Shown here: positions 8,063-17,947 of the stretch, one piece after another
Position numbering within the stretch: the first letter of the stretch is position 1
How the letters are laid out: each line of letters starts with the position of its first letter
Made by a program: the position numbers and the translations under genes
The notes under the pieces: model-generated
Databases searched by the model: none
What the model was told of the DNA's origin: nothing
Seen by the model: only the letters and a program-made list of their open reading frames with translations
Source: Acidobacteriota bacterium
Lineage (GTDB): Bacteria > Acidobacteriota > UBA6911 > RPQK01 > JADFOI01
DNA: 46,903 bases
Reading direction: 5' to 3'
Assembly: GCA_022562935.1 (NCBI GenBank)
Contig: JADFOI010000010.1
Span: forward strand, 1 to 46,903

Positions 8063-8578
8063 ATGCCTTTGCTGTCGGGAGGGGACCAGGTCACAAAACT
8101 TGGATCCAGGAGAGGCACTAAAGTGAATAAGAAATCAAAAGTCGGACCACTGATGGTTTGCTTTTTTCTGCTCATAGGTCTGGGTATCTCCTGTGGCGGA
8201 AATCAGGAGGCTCAGCAAAGTACGATTGAGGAAGATCGGCGACAAGGGACCGCTTTTGACAATCCTGCCACTAACCTTCAGATTTTAGAGGTGGAGAAGC
8301 CAGAGGATCTGCGTCCCATTATGCGGGCCTTCAACCGTGGGCTTGGTGTGGACTGTGAGTTTTGTCACGAGGAAGAGGATTTTGCAAAAGACACAGAACA
8401 CAAAGAGCGGGCCCGCAACATGATTGAAATCGTCCGGAATCTCAATAGTGAGGCCTTCACCTGGCCCAACGCACCCAGGGCCACCTGTTTTATGTGTCAC
8501 CGCGGCCACGAAGAGCCTGAATTTGAGCCACCGCCCGAAGAATCCGCTGACACCGACACTCGCCGGCGGTCCGGGTAA
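8063..8578 (+). CDS. Diheme c-type cytochrome lipoprotein, photosynthetic reaction centre cytochrome c subunit-like domain
   Basis: Two CxxCH motifs (CEFCHEEEDFAKDTEHKERARNMIEIV; CFMCHRGHEEPE); lipobox-like LGISCGG; true start may be a later GTG/ATG. Confidence 0.8.
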   Translation: MPLLSGGDQVTKLGSRRGTKVNKKSKVGPLMVCFFLLIGLGISCGGNQEAQQSTIEEDRRQGTAFDNPATNLQILEVEKPEDLRPIMRAFNRGLGVDCEFCHEEEDFAKDTEHKERARNMIEIVRNLNSEAFTWPNAPRATCFMCHRGHEEPEFEPPPEESADTDTRRRSG

Positions 8579-8666
8579 GAAAAGCCCTCGTCAGGGCGCG
8601 GATCCCTGGCAGGCTGTCCCCTCATTTCGCTGAAGTCCTCGAAGACTAGAGTCGGCCTTCACCGAA

Positions 8667-10995
8667 ATGCCTGTTGGTTTGTTACACTTTTCAGGCGGCA
8701 TGGCGAAAGCGAACGGGAAAAATAACAACAACACCGAAGTAGCCTTCGCACGAGATCTTGGCCTGTTTGACGCAACCATGATTGGCATCGGGGCCATGAT
8801 TGGGGCCGGGATTTTTGTCCTTACTGGGATTGCGGTCGGGGTGGCGGGTCCGGCGGCACTCCTTGCCTTCATCTTAAACGGATTTGTGACCCTTCTGACG
8901 GCCTTAAGCTATGCCGAATTGGCTTCCTCTTACCCCGAATCAGGCGGAGGCTATTCTTACATCAGAAAAGCGTTCCCCGGCCCGGTGGGCTTTGTCTCCG
9001 GCTGGATGCTCTGGTTCTGCTACGTGATTGCCTGCAGTCTTTACGCCTTGGGCTTCGGGAGTTACTTCTGGGAGTTCCTCCACAGCTACTTCCCCTTTCT
9101 TTCCCAGGCGGTTTTTGGAGCCTTGGGTGATGGTATGGCTCTTATTCTGGCGACTGTTGCCGTCAGCGTGGCTGTGATCTTGATCAACATGAGGGGCACC
9201 GCTTTGACGGGGAAACTGGAAAATTTTCTCACCGTGGCCAAGATGATCATCCTGGCCATTTTCATCTTTTATGGTCTCAAACAGATCGTGGATATTCCGA
9301 CCCAGGCGGCATCAAGTTTCCGGCCCTTTCTACCCCAGGGGTTCAGTGGCGTTGTGCTGGCAATGGGACTTACCTTTATTGCCTTTGAAGGATATGACCT
9401 GATCGCTACCGTGGCTGAGGAGATCAAGGAGCCCAAGAAAACAATTCCCAGAGCCACCATGATTGCACTGTCGGTGACCGTCGTGTTCTATGTGCTCATC
9501 GTAGTGGTCTGCATTGGGGCCATCGTTCCCGAGACGGGGAGTTCCTGGGAGTTTTTGGGCAAGTATCAGGAAACCGCCATTGTGAAGGCGGCTGAGAGCT
9601 TCATGCCCTTTTTTGGTGTGCCACTAGATCATCTTCGGAGGGTTGCTCTCAACTCTCTCGGCATTGAACGCCACCATACTGGCCTCCTCCCGAGTGGCGT
9701 TTTGCATGGGCCGGGACAAGATGCTGCCCGTATCTTTTGCCTCCATTCATGAGACTCGCCGCACTCCCCACGTAGCCATAGCAGTGACCGGGGCCATCAT
9801 GTTGGTCATGGCCGTCCTCTTTCCTATCCACATCATCGGATCGGCGGCCAGCGTCATGTTTCTGCTGACCTTTGCGCTGGTGAATCTCTCTTTGATAGTA
9901 CTTCGCCGCAAGTTTCCCGAAGTCAAAGCAGGCTTTCGCGTTCCCTGGTATCCGGTGACCCCTATTGTTGCCATTGTGCTCAATGTGCTGCTGGCCCTTT
10001 ACCAGTATAATTTTAATGCCTGGTCGTGGTACATCGCCATTGCATGGCTTCTGATCGGGCTGTTTATCTATTTTATCCATTTTGAGAAGGTGGCGGCCCC
10101 GGAAATGCCTCAGGTCCTTGAAGTCGGTCAGCAAGATCGGACCGAGGAATACGACTATCGCATCCTGATACCCCTGCATAATCCCGATCACGTCATTCCC
10201 CTGATGAAACTTGCCGCCCCTGTAGCCAAAGCACATAAAGGAGAAATTATTGTTCTGGGGGTTATCGATGTACCGCAGAATCTACCCATTCACGAAGGGA
10301 TGCGCTTTGTTCATCATAAGACCCCGCTCCTGAAACAGGCCGTCCAGTATGGCAACAGCGTGCAGATACCCACGCGATCGGCTATTCGGATCGCCCACCG
10401 CGTTTACGACGGCATACTGCGCACGGCAGAAGAGGAAAAGACCTCCTTGATTCTAATGGGATGGAAAGGGTACACGACGACGAAAGATCGGATTATTGGG
10501 GAAGTGACCGACAAGGTGGTTCGCCATGCCCCCTGTGATTTGATTACCGTGAAACTGGTGGATGATTTCTCACTGGATAAGATTCTTGTTCCCACGGCCG
10601 GAGGCTTCCATGCACAACTGGCCGCCAAGCTTGTTTCCATTTATCAAGCCGAATATGGTTCGGATGTGACGAGCTGTTATGTGGTGCCCCGAGGAGCAAG
10701 CCAGGAGGAGAAGGACCGGGCTCGTGAGTGGATCGAGAAAACCATTCAAGAGACGGGGCTGGGCTCCAGCGCCAAACGAACGATCATCGAGGCCGGGAAA
10801 GTGGCATCCGGACTTGCTCGGGCGGCAGGGGAGTATGATCTCATTGTTCTGGGGGACTCCGAAGAGGGCCTCTTCTCCAATGTCATCTTTGGCGAAATCG
10901 CCGAGAAGGTGGCCCGCTATTCCCGGGCCCCGGTGATGATTGTGAAACGGTATGAGGGTAAGGTGAAGTCGATTGTGAAAAAGGTGTTGGGCTAG
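8667..10995 (+). pseudogene. APC-family amino acid permease with C-terminal universal stress protein domains, interrupted by a frameshift near 9622-9630
   Basis: ORF 8667..9752 (DATMIGIGAMIGAGIFVLTG) continues in another frame from about 9625 as IIFGGLLSTLSALNATILASSRVAFCMGRDKMLP into ORF 9643..10995, which ends in USP domains. Real gene with frameshift or sequencing error. Confidence 0.75.
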
Positions 10996-11023
10996 GGAGA
11001 GGGAAAAGGCCGCCGATCTTCCT

Positions 11024-12196
11024 TTGAGAACACCCGATCTTGAACCGGTAAGAACATTCGAGGACAATAGAGTACCGACGTTGCTTTACGATAAGCTTGT
11101 ACGGCCCCTGCTCTTTGGTCTGGACCCGGAGTTTGTTCATAGACAGACCGTCCGGATAGGAGACACTCTTTCCCAATCTTCCCTGGCTTGTCGCCTCCTG
11201 ACTCAGATTTACCACACCCAGAGTGAAGTCCTGGACGTCAAAGTTTGGGGATTGGACTTCAAGACCCCCCTGGGCCTGGCTGCCGGATTTGACAAACAGG
11301 GCCAACTCCACGAGGTCATAGCCGCCCTGGGCTTCGGGCATATGGAGATGGGATCCATCAGTTTGCAACCCTGGCCCGGCAATCCCTCTCCGACTCTACT
11401 CAGACTTCCCCAGGATGGGGGCCTGATCAACCGGCTAGGTCTCAACAGCGAGGGGGCCCAGATCATACACAAGCGACTCCGAGACCGACAGTTTCAGATC
11501 CCTACGGGAATCAATCTGGTCAAGACGGCAGACCCTGAGATTGCAGGAGAAGAGGCCATGGAAGATTTTCTGGAGGACTTTCGCAGGTTTTACCCGTTGG
11601 CTGACTTCATTACCCTGAATCTGAGTTGTCCCAACACCGTTGAAGGAAAGACCTTTGAGGACCCGGAAGTCTTGGAGCCCTTTTTGAAGGAGCTGAAGAA
11701 GATCAGAGCCGAACAGGCAGCTCCGCAGCGGGTGACACCCGTTTTGGTGAAGCTTTCTCCGGATCTTCAGGATCGGGAACTGGACCGTCTCCTGGGGTTG
11801 GCCGAGGAGCATGGCATCGATGGGTTCGTGATCGCGAACACGACCCTAAGACGGGAGAACCTGAAAAGCCCTACCGCCGAACTGGAAAAGTTCCCCGTCG
11901 GGGGTCTCAGCGGACGGCCTCTCAAGGAGTATGCTCAGCAGATGACCCGGAAGGTCTTCCGTAGGACTGGCGGCCGCTTGCCCATCATTGCCTGCGGAGG
12001 AATAGGCTGTGATCCCCAAAAGCATCCTGCGCAGGAAGTCTGGGAGTACTTGGAGCTGGGAGCTACCCTGGTGCAGGTCTACACGGGTCTCATTTACCGG
12101 GGGCCTTCCCTGGTTCGGCTCACCAACCGGGGATTGATGCAGATTCTCAGGGAAAAGGGGATTCCAAGACTGGCCGATTTTTTACAGACGCGGTAG
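11024..12196 (+). CDS. pyrD: Dihydroorotate dehydrogenase (class 2, quinone)
   Basis: GLAAGFDKQGQLHEVIAALGFGHMEMGSISLQPWPGNPSPTLLRLPQDGGLINRLGLNS; ITLNLSCPNT; ACGGIG. N-terminal start uncertain. Confidence 0.93.
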   Translation: MRTPDLEPVRTFEDNRVPTLLYDKLVRPLLFGLDPEFVHRQTVRIGDTLSQSSLACRLLTQIYHTQSEVLDVKVWGLDFKTPLGLAAGFDKQGQLHEVIAALGFGHMEMGSISLQPWPGNPSPTLLRLPQDGGLINRLGLNSEGAQIIHKRLRDRQFQIPTGINLVKTADPEIAGEEAMEDFLEDFRRFYPLADFITLNLSCPNTVEGKTFEDPEVLEPFLKELKKIRAEQAAPQRVTPVLVKLSPDLQDRELDRLLGLAEEHGIDGFVIANTTLRRENLKSPTAELEKFPVGGLSGRPLKEYAQQMTRKVFRRTGGRLPIIACGGIGCDPQKHPAQEVWEYLELGATLVQVYTGLIYRGPSLVRLTNRGLMQILREKGIPRLADFLQTR

Positions 12197-12202
12197 CATT
12201 GG

Positions 12203-12301
12203 AGCCGGGATTATTCACGCATTTTGTCACGAAGCAGCGAAACCATCCGACCTGACTGCGTTCCGCTGCTGCAGTAGAGAATTTATGAATTGTCCCGGCT
12301 A
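12203..12301. repeat. Palindromic intergenic repeat, family E copy 1 (99 bp)
   Basis: AGCCGGGATTATTCACGC...CTGCTGCAGTAGAGAATTTATGAATTGTCCCGGCTA; matches ends and interior of copies at 25858-26337 (reverse) and 41551-41770. Confidence 0.75.
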
Positions 12302-12304
12302 ATC

Positions 12305-13003
12305 ATGGCAGAAAAGACGGCTGCTCAGAAAAAGCTCCTCAAGGAGATGGACAGGAAAATTGCTGAACTTGCCAGTCAGTTCTTATGGCGCCACCAAGCG
12401 GTTCAGGTGAACGAAGAAGAACCTTTTCGGCTCGCTTCCGGGGATTTCTCCCCCATTTACATCAATTGTCGCTTGTTGATCTCCTTTCCCAGCACCCGTG
12501 ATATTTTGATCGGATTGGCCCGCTACCTGTGTCAGGAGAGACAAATTGAATGTGACTGTGTCGCTGGAGGCGAGACGGCCGGAATTCCCTTCGCTGCCTG
12601 GCTGGCGGACAAGTTGAACAAACCCCTGGTCTACGTTCGAAAGAAGCGTAAGGACTATGGCGGTGGGCAACTCGTGGAAGGGATCGCCCAGGGCAAAGTA
12701 CTCTTGGTAGAAGATCTCATGACCGATGGAGGAAGCAAAGTTGGATTCATCGAAGGGATTCGAGAAGCCGGCTGCACGATTTCCGACTGTCTGGTGATCG
12801 TAGACCGCGAACAAAAGGGTGCCCAGAAGTTGGCCGAAATGGGTGTCACGGTTCATTCTCTGGTGGGGCTTTCCACCTGCTTGGAGATTGGACAGGCCAT
12901 GGGTCTGATCTCTGAAGCCTCGTTAGAGGACGTGAAGCACTACCTGGAGGACCCTTCTGCCTGGAACTTGAAGCGGGGTCTCTCTCCGGCCCAGGAGCGT
13001 TAA
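12305..13003 (+). CDS. pyrE: Orotate phosphoribosyltransferase
   Basis: LLVEDLMTDGGSKVGFIEGIREAGC PRPP motif; FSPIYINCRLLISFPSTRD; ATG at 12305 chosen because the upstream TTG start lies inside the repeat. Confidence 0.92.
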   Translation: MAEKTAAQKKLLKEMDRKIAELASQFLWRHQAVQVNEEEPFRLASGDFSPIYINCRLLISFPSTRDILIGLARYLCQERQIECDCVAGGETAGIPFAAWLADKLNKPLVYVRKKRKDYGGGQLVEGIAQGKVLLVEDLMTDGGSKVGFIEGIREAGCTISDCLVIVDREQKGAQKLAEMGVTVHSLVGLSTCLEIGQAMGLISEASLEDVKHYLEDPSAWNLKRGLSPAQER

Positions 13004-13069
13004 AGTTCCCCGTATTTCTCCCGTGAGATTATAGGTTTACAATGGAGTGAAGAGTCGTATAGGGTAAAA

Positions 13070-13138
13070 GTGTCTCGCTCCATAAATACGATGACCTCCC
13101 GCCGCCACAAAGGTCACCCTATTTATGGAACAAGGCAC
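13070..13138. mobile_element. Short MITE-like element M1
   Basis: GTGTCTCGCTCCATAAATACGATGACCT...AGGTCACCCTATTTATGGAACAAGGCAC, imperfect 28-bp terminal inverted repeats shared with M2. Confidence 0.55.
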
Positions 13139-13169
13139 AAATAAAACTCTACACCGATGAGGCCATAGG

Positions 13170-13766
13170 ATGAAACCCATTTCAAGACGTTCATTTCTGG
13201 AACGCAGCGGGACAGGTATGGCCGCCGCCGCAGCTATTCCGGCGCTGGAGGCGCCGACCTTCCAATCCCGCCCTCTGCCAGCCGAAGAGAGAGGCCGGGA
13301 GATCCATCTCAAGGTCAATGGTAAAGACCACCGGCTGGAGGTGGAGGATCACTGGACGCTGGCGGAAGTTTTGCGAGATCACCTGGGTCTTACCGGTACC
13401 CGAGTGGGATGCGATCGGGGTGAGTGCGGAGCCTGCACGGTTTTGCTGGATGGAAAGTCCCTTTACTCTTGTAGTTATTTAGCGGTCTGGGCTGAGGGCA
13501 AGGAGATTTCCACGGTAGAAGGGCTGGCTGAGGGAACTCAGCTGGACCCGTTGCAGGAGGCCTTCATCGAACATGACGGTCCCCAGTGTGGGTTTTGTAC
13601 TTCGGGCCAGTTGATGTCGGCCAAAGCCCTGCTCAATTCAAATCCCAATCCCACTGAGGCGGAAGCCCGTCAGGCCCTGGCTGGAAACATTTGCCGCTGT
13701 TCCAATTTCAACCGCTATCTGGAAGCTGTCCTGGCCACCTCCGGAAAGGGAGGCAGCCGTGGTTGA
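13170..13766 (+). CDS. Xanthine dehydrogenase-family [2Fe-2S] subunit, Tat-exported (PaoA-like)
   Basis: Tat-like SRRSFLERSG; CDRGECGACTVLLDGKSLYSC; CGFCTSGQLMSAKALL...GNICRCSNF. Confidence 0.92.
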   Translation: MKPISRRSFLERSGTGMAAAAAIPALEAPTFQSRPLPAEERGREIHLKVNGKDHRLEVEDHWTLAEVLRDHLGLTGTRVGCDRGECGACTVLLDGKSLYSCSYLAVWAEGKEISTVEGLAEGTQLDPLQEAFIEHDGPQCGFCTSGQLMSAKALLNSNPNPTEAEARQALAGNICRCSNFNRYLEAVLATSGKGGSRG

Positions 13767-15882
13767 GGAACTCAAGACAGTCGGACACTCGACTCCACGC
13801 ATCGATGGTCTGCAGCGGGTCACCGGACGGGCGACTTACAGCGCCGATGTTCAGCTCCCCAATATGCTCTATGCTCGGGTGCTGAGAAGCCCCCATCCCC
13901 ATGCCCGAATTCTGGGCATCGATGTGGCTCGAGCCTTGGCTGCACCGGGTGTGAAGGCTATTTTGACCCATGAGAATTGTCGGTTGGTCTGGTCCAGCGG
14001 CGATCGCGTCAACAAGCGCTATCTTTTCAACAATCCCGTTCGTTTCGTGGGGGATGCAGTGGCGGCCCTGGCCGCCACCAATCGCCATCTGGCTGAGGAA
14101 GCTCTCAAGTTGATCCAGGTCGAGTACGAGACTCTCGATTTCGTCCTGGACGCCGAAGAGGCCCTGCAGCCGGGTGCTGTGGAGATTCACCCGGGCGGGA
14201 ACCTTTCACCGATCATCAGTTTTCGGAGTACGGAGCCGGGTAAGCGAGAACCGTCCACCTATGTGCGCGGCGACCTCGAAAAAGGATTTGCCGCCTCAGA
14301 TTTTGTCTTTGAGGATCGTTATGTCTCCAAGCACGTGAACAATGCCCAAATGGAGCCTCGCGTGGCCCTGGCCCATTGGGAAGGAGATAAGCTGACGGTG
14401 TGGACCCCCACCCAGGGAATAGCCAACTGCCACAGGGATATTGCCAGAGATCTGAACCTGGCTCTGGAAAAGGTGCGTGTGGTGTGCCAGTACATGGGCG
14501 GGGGTTTTGGCAACAAGAACCAGTGCCAGGATACTGATCTGATGGCGGCGCAGCTGGCCAAAGAGACGGGGCGACCGGTCAAGCTGGAGTTGAGCCGCAA
14601 GGAAGATTTCGTCTGTGTGCACGGGCGCTGGCCGACCAGCCAGAACTACAAGGTGGGAGTTCTCAAGGATGGTACTCTGCAGGCCATTCAGATGCGCGGT
14701 TACAGTGGTATGGGGCCCTATCGAAAGAGCGGCGGAGGGATCTCGGGAGTCGAATATTTCCGCTGCCCGAACGTGAAAACAGAAATTTATCCCGCTTATA
14801 CCAACATGGCCGTATCTGCGAACTTTCGTGGTCCTCCCTATCCCCAGGGGGTTTTTGGAATCGCATCGATTTTGGATCACATTGCACACGAGCTGAAGAT
14901 CGATCCCGTGGACTTTTATTTGAAGAACGTCACCCGGAAATTCCGCGACAGTATCCCTTACACCAGTTCAGGACTTCTGGAGTGTATTCGCCAGGGAGCC
15001 AAGTTGTTCGAGTGGAAAAAGCGATGGCATCCTGCCGGATCTCAGCAGGGACCTATTAAGACAGGCATTGGTTTGGCCGCCGGGGGTTTTGGAGCCTCGG
15101 TGGGAAGAAGCAGTGCGGTTCTGCGCCTGGATAGCGAAGGTCGCCTGTGGCTTCATGTGGGAGTAACCGATATTGGCACGGGCGCCAAGACGACGATGGC
15201 CCTTATAGCGGCTGAGGCCATGGGAATCGATATGGACAAAGTGCGGGTCATCTCGGGGGACACCGACCGCACTCCGTACTCGGTAGGGGAGTCCGGAAGT
15301 CGGACCACCTCCTATACCGGATATGCCATTGTAGAAGCGGCCAAGGATCTCAAGCAGCAGCTTGCCGCAAGTGGTCCTCCACAGGGCGATGAGGTGCTCA
15401 TCGCAGAAGCCACTCCCTCGCCGCGCCTGGAGGGAAAGGTCCGATACAGTTTTGCGGTTCACTTTGTGGAGGTCGAGGTCGACACCGAACTCGGGGGTGT
15501 CCGAGTCTTAAAGTATCTGGCAGTTCATGACAGTGGGCGGATCATCAATCCGCTCACAGCCACTAGCCAGGTCCAAGGAGGAGTGATCCAGGGTCTGGGC
15601 ATGGCCCTGCACGAAGAGCTTCTGTATGATGAAAATACCGGCATTCCCCTGAATCCCGGCTACTACGGAGCTCGGGTCATGACCCACGTCGATGTCCCGA
15701 ATGTGGAGGTCCACTTCGTTGAGACCGAAGACGCGTATGGTCCTTTCGGTGCCAAGGCCGTAGGAGAACCTCCCATCGTTCCCGTGGTGGGAGCCGTCGC
15801 TAATGCCGTGTTTAACGCCATTGGAAAACGGATCAAGGAACTTCCCATAACCCGTGACAAGATCATTGGAGCCGTATCGTGA
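13759..15882 (+). CDS. Molybdopterin-binding aldehyde/xanthine dehydrogenase-family subunit (PaoC-like)
   Basis: ITYSADV-type N-terminus; YMGGGFGNKNQ; DIGTGAKTTMALIAAEAMG; AKAVGEPPIVP; GTG start overlapping previous gene. Confidence 0.93.
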   Translation: MVEELKTVGHSTPRIDGLQRVTGRATYSADVQLPNMLYARVLRSPHPHARILGIDVARALAAPGVKAILTHENCRLVWSSGDRVNKRYLFNNPVRFVGDAVAALAATNRHLAEEALKLIQVEYETLDFVLDAEEALQPGAVEIHPGGNLSPIISFRSTEPGKREPSTYVRGDLEKGFAASDFVFEDRYVSKHVNNAQMEPRVALAHWEGDKLTVWTPTQGIANCHRDIARDLNLALEKVRVVCQYMGGGFGNKNQCQDTDLMAAQLAKETGRPVKLELSRKEDFVCVHGRWPTSQNYKVGVLKDGTLQAIQMRGYSGMGPYRKSGGGISGVEYFRCPNVKTEIYPAYTNMAVSANFRGPPYPQGVFGIASILDHIAHELKIDPVDFYLKNVTRKFRDSIPYTSSGLLECIRQGAKLFEWKKRWHPAGSQQGPIKTGIGLAAGGFGASVGRSSAVLRLDSEGRLWLHVGVTDIGTGAKTTMALIAAEAMGIDMDKVRVISGDTDRTPYSVGESGSRTTSYTGYAIVEAAKDLKQQLAASGPPQGDEVLIAEATPSPRLEGKVRYSFAVHFVEVEVDTELGGVRVLKYLAVHDSGRIINPLTATSQVQGGVIQGLGMALHEELLYDENTGIPLNPGYYGARVMTHVDVPNVEVHFVETEDAYGPFGAKAVGEPPIVPVVGAVANAVFNAIGKRIKELPITRDKIIGAVS

Positions 15883-16862
15883 AGAGTTTCACAAACGTTA
15901 ATCCCAAGGATCCTCAAGAGGCAGCTGCCTTGCTCAAGAAGGCCATTGAAAAGGGTCAGACAGCATCTCTGGCCGGGGGAGGAAGTGACCTGCTGGGAAT
16001 GATCAAGGATGATCTCGTCGGCCCCGATGTTGTGGTCAATCTCAAGGGCCTGAGTGCTCTCAGGGAAATCGAATCACACTCTCAGGGGGTTCGGATCGGC
16101 GGCCTGGTGACCCTGGAGGAGTTGAGCCAACATCCTCTGATTCGCTCTCAGTACACCGTTCTTGCCGAAGCTGCCGGGACGGTAGCCACTCCCCAGATCC
16201 GAAACGTGGGGACAGTGGCGGGAAACATCTGCCAGCGGCCCTGGTGCTGGTATTTTCGCCAAGGATTTCCCTGTTTCAAGCATGGTGGCGATCGATGCTA
16301 CTCGGTGGTGGGTCAAAACCAACTCCATGCCATTTTCGGAGGGGGCCCCAGTTTCATTGTCCATCCCTCCGATACGGCACCGGCATTGATGGCGTTGGAA
16401 GCGCGCTTTAGGATTGTCGGTCCCCATGGAGAGCGGGTCGTGCCTGCCTCGGAATTCTTTATTCTGCCCCGCGAAGATGTCAGCCGGGAGAACGTCCTGG
16501 AGCCTGATGAGGTCCTGGTTGAGATTGAGTTACCCCCAGCAGTGCAGAACGGGCGGAGCACCTACGTGAAAATTATGGATCGGGAGGCCTGGACTCACGC
16601 CGTTTTGAGCGTCGCCATGGCTCTGGAGATCAATGACGGAGTCTGTAGAAAGGCCAGGGTTGTCTTGGGCGCTGTAGCGCCCATTCCCTGGCGCCTCCCG
16701 AATGTGGAGCGCATACTGGTGGGGCAGCGAATCACGGCCGATCTTGCCGGCGATGCGGGTCGAGCGGCGGTTTCGCGAGCTCAGCCACTGGCTAAGAATG
16801 GGTACAAGATTCCTCTCACGGAGGCCCTGGTGCGCAGAACCTTGCTCTCACTGGCAGGTTAA
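15879..16862 (+). CDS. FAD-binding molybdenum hydroxylase subunit with extra Cys motif (PaoB-like)
   Basis: LAGGGSDLLGMIKD; IRNVGTVAGNICQRPWCWYFRQGFPCFKHGGDRCYSVVGQNQLHAIFGGG with four Cys, as in [4Fe-4S]-carrying PaoB-type subunits. Confidence 0.92.
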   Translation: MKSFTNVNPKDPQEAAALLKKAIEKGQTASLAGGGSDLLGMIKDDLVGPDVVVNLKGLSALREIESHSQGVRIGGLVTLEELSQHPLIRSQYTVLAEAAGTVATPQIRNVGTVAGNICQRPWCWYFRQGFPCFKHGGDRCYSVVGQNQLHAIFGGGPSFIVHPSDTAPALMALEARFRIVGPHGERVVPASEFFILPREDVSRENVLEPDEVLVEIELPPAVQNGRSTYVKIMDREAWTHAVLSVAMALEINDGVCRKARVVLGAVAPIPWRLPNVERILVGQRITADLAGDAGRAAVSRAQPLAKNGYKIPLTEALVRRTLLSLAG

Positions 16863-16868
16863 ACGACC

Positions 16869-17135
16869 ATGAACAGGCGCGATTTCTTTCTACTCAGGAA
16901 GCCCGAGGAGTGGATACTGGAACTCTCCTGTGAAGAACTCTATATGCGCTACCTGGACTCTCAGTTGGATGGCACTCGGAATCAGTTTATTGAGAGGACT
17001 CGGAAGAAGTTACGGAATAGGCGCAAGATTCGGCTCTATGACGCTTTTTGGCTTGATCGGGGAGGGGTGGGGGAGGAACTGGAGCCCCTTTTGCGGGAAT
17101 TTCGTGCCCGGGGCGGATCTGTTGAGTATGTCTGA
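16869..17135 (+). CDS. Hypothetical 88-aa protein downstream of molybdenum hydroxylase operon
   Basis: MNRRDFFLLRKPEEWILELSCEELYMRYLDSQLDG...; 6 bp after the FAD subunit stop. Confidence 0.65.
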   Translation: MNRRDFFLLRKPEEWILELSCEELYMRYLDSQLDGTRNQFIERTRKKLRNRRKIRLYDAFWLDRGGVGEELEPLLREFRARGGSVEYV

Positions 17136-17171
17136 GCCCCTGAGTTGGAAAAGCAGACAGCGTTCAATTAA

Positions 17172-17197
17172 AGCCGGGATCATGCATCATCCCGGCT
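17172..17197. repeat. Minimal family E palindrome
   Basis: AGCCGGGAT-CATGCATC-ATCCCGGCT, perfect 9-bp arms. Confidence 0.75.
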
Positions 17198-17235
17198 AGA
17201 GGCTCGCTTTTAAGATTCAGTGAAAGGAAACACAT

Positions 17236-17784
17236 ATGCACAAAGGTTATCGCCAGATCATTGCTCTCGTTGCCTTCTTCTCACTTTTTCTGTTTGTATC
17301 TTGTCAGGAGGGGGCATCCCCAGCGGATGAAACCGGCAGGGGAGATATGGTCGACATGGAAAGTATGGAATCTCAGGGACAGGGTATGGAGGAGCACTCA
17401 GATCACGATCCTCAATATGGCGGTACCTTCTTTATGGCTCTGGATGAGGTGCATCATCTGGAAGGAACATTGACCTCTCCAGGAATGTTTCGGGTCTATC
17501 TATACGATGCCCTGACGATGCCCTTGAATGCTGAAGAAGTGAAGGAGACTGCGGGAACCATTCACTGGGGAGAATTTCCAGATCCTCCTGGCATTCCCCT
17601 GAAAGTTGGAAATGAGAAAGGAATGATGATGGCTGAGCTGGATCGGGAAATCGAGTTTCCTGTAACCCTCACCCTCTTGCTGAATTTTCCCGGTGCTCAG
17701 GATGGGGAGTCGGAACTCTTTAATTTTATTTTCGATGAATACTCCAAGCCCCCCGCGGATGAAGGAGGCATGAGCCACGAGTAA
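17236..17784 (+). CDS. Hypothetical lipoprotein
   Basis: MHKGYRQIIALVAFFSLFLFVSCQEGAS lipobox; acidic/Met-rich stretch. Confidence 0.75.
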   Translation: MHKGYRQIIALVAFFSLFLFVSCQEGASPADETGRGDMVDMESMESQGQGMEEHSDHDPQYGGTFFMALDEVHHLEGTLTSPGMFRVYLYDALTMPLNAEEVKETAGTIHWGEFPDPPGIPLKVGNEKGMMMAELDREIEFPVTLTLLLNFPGAQDGESELFNFIFDEYSKPPADEGGMSHE

Positions 17785-17947
17785 AGAGCGCGCTTCGCGC
17801 GCAGAAACTAGAAACTAGAAACTAGAAAAAACCCACCGATTTTGTCTGTTGTCGAAGTTGTTTGGAATTTGGAATTTCCCCCGGTCAGTCCTCACTCCTC
17901 ATCACTCAGTCCTCTCCTCCAGCTGTCAGTTGTCTGTTTCTTGCCCC

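Noticed and set aside
9603-9680. Programmed ribosomal frameshift in the permease gene
   Set aside because: No convincing slippery heptamer with downstream structure at the shift point; sequencing error or mutation is simpler.
9649-10236. 195-aa minus-strand ORF
   Set aside because: Antisense to the permease-USP gene; His/Gln/Gly-rich shadow composition.
13708-16427. Minus-strand ORFs over the molybdenum hydroxylase genes
   Set aside because: Antisense shadows of strongly supported CDSs.
17803-17828. AGAAACT x3 tandem repeat after a GCGCG hairpin
   Set aside because: Short, low-copy, likely terminator-adjacent slippage; not worth a separate finding.
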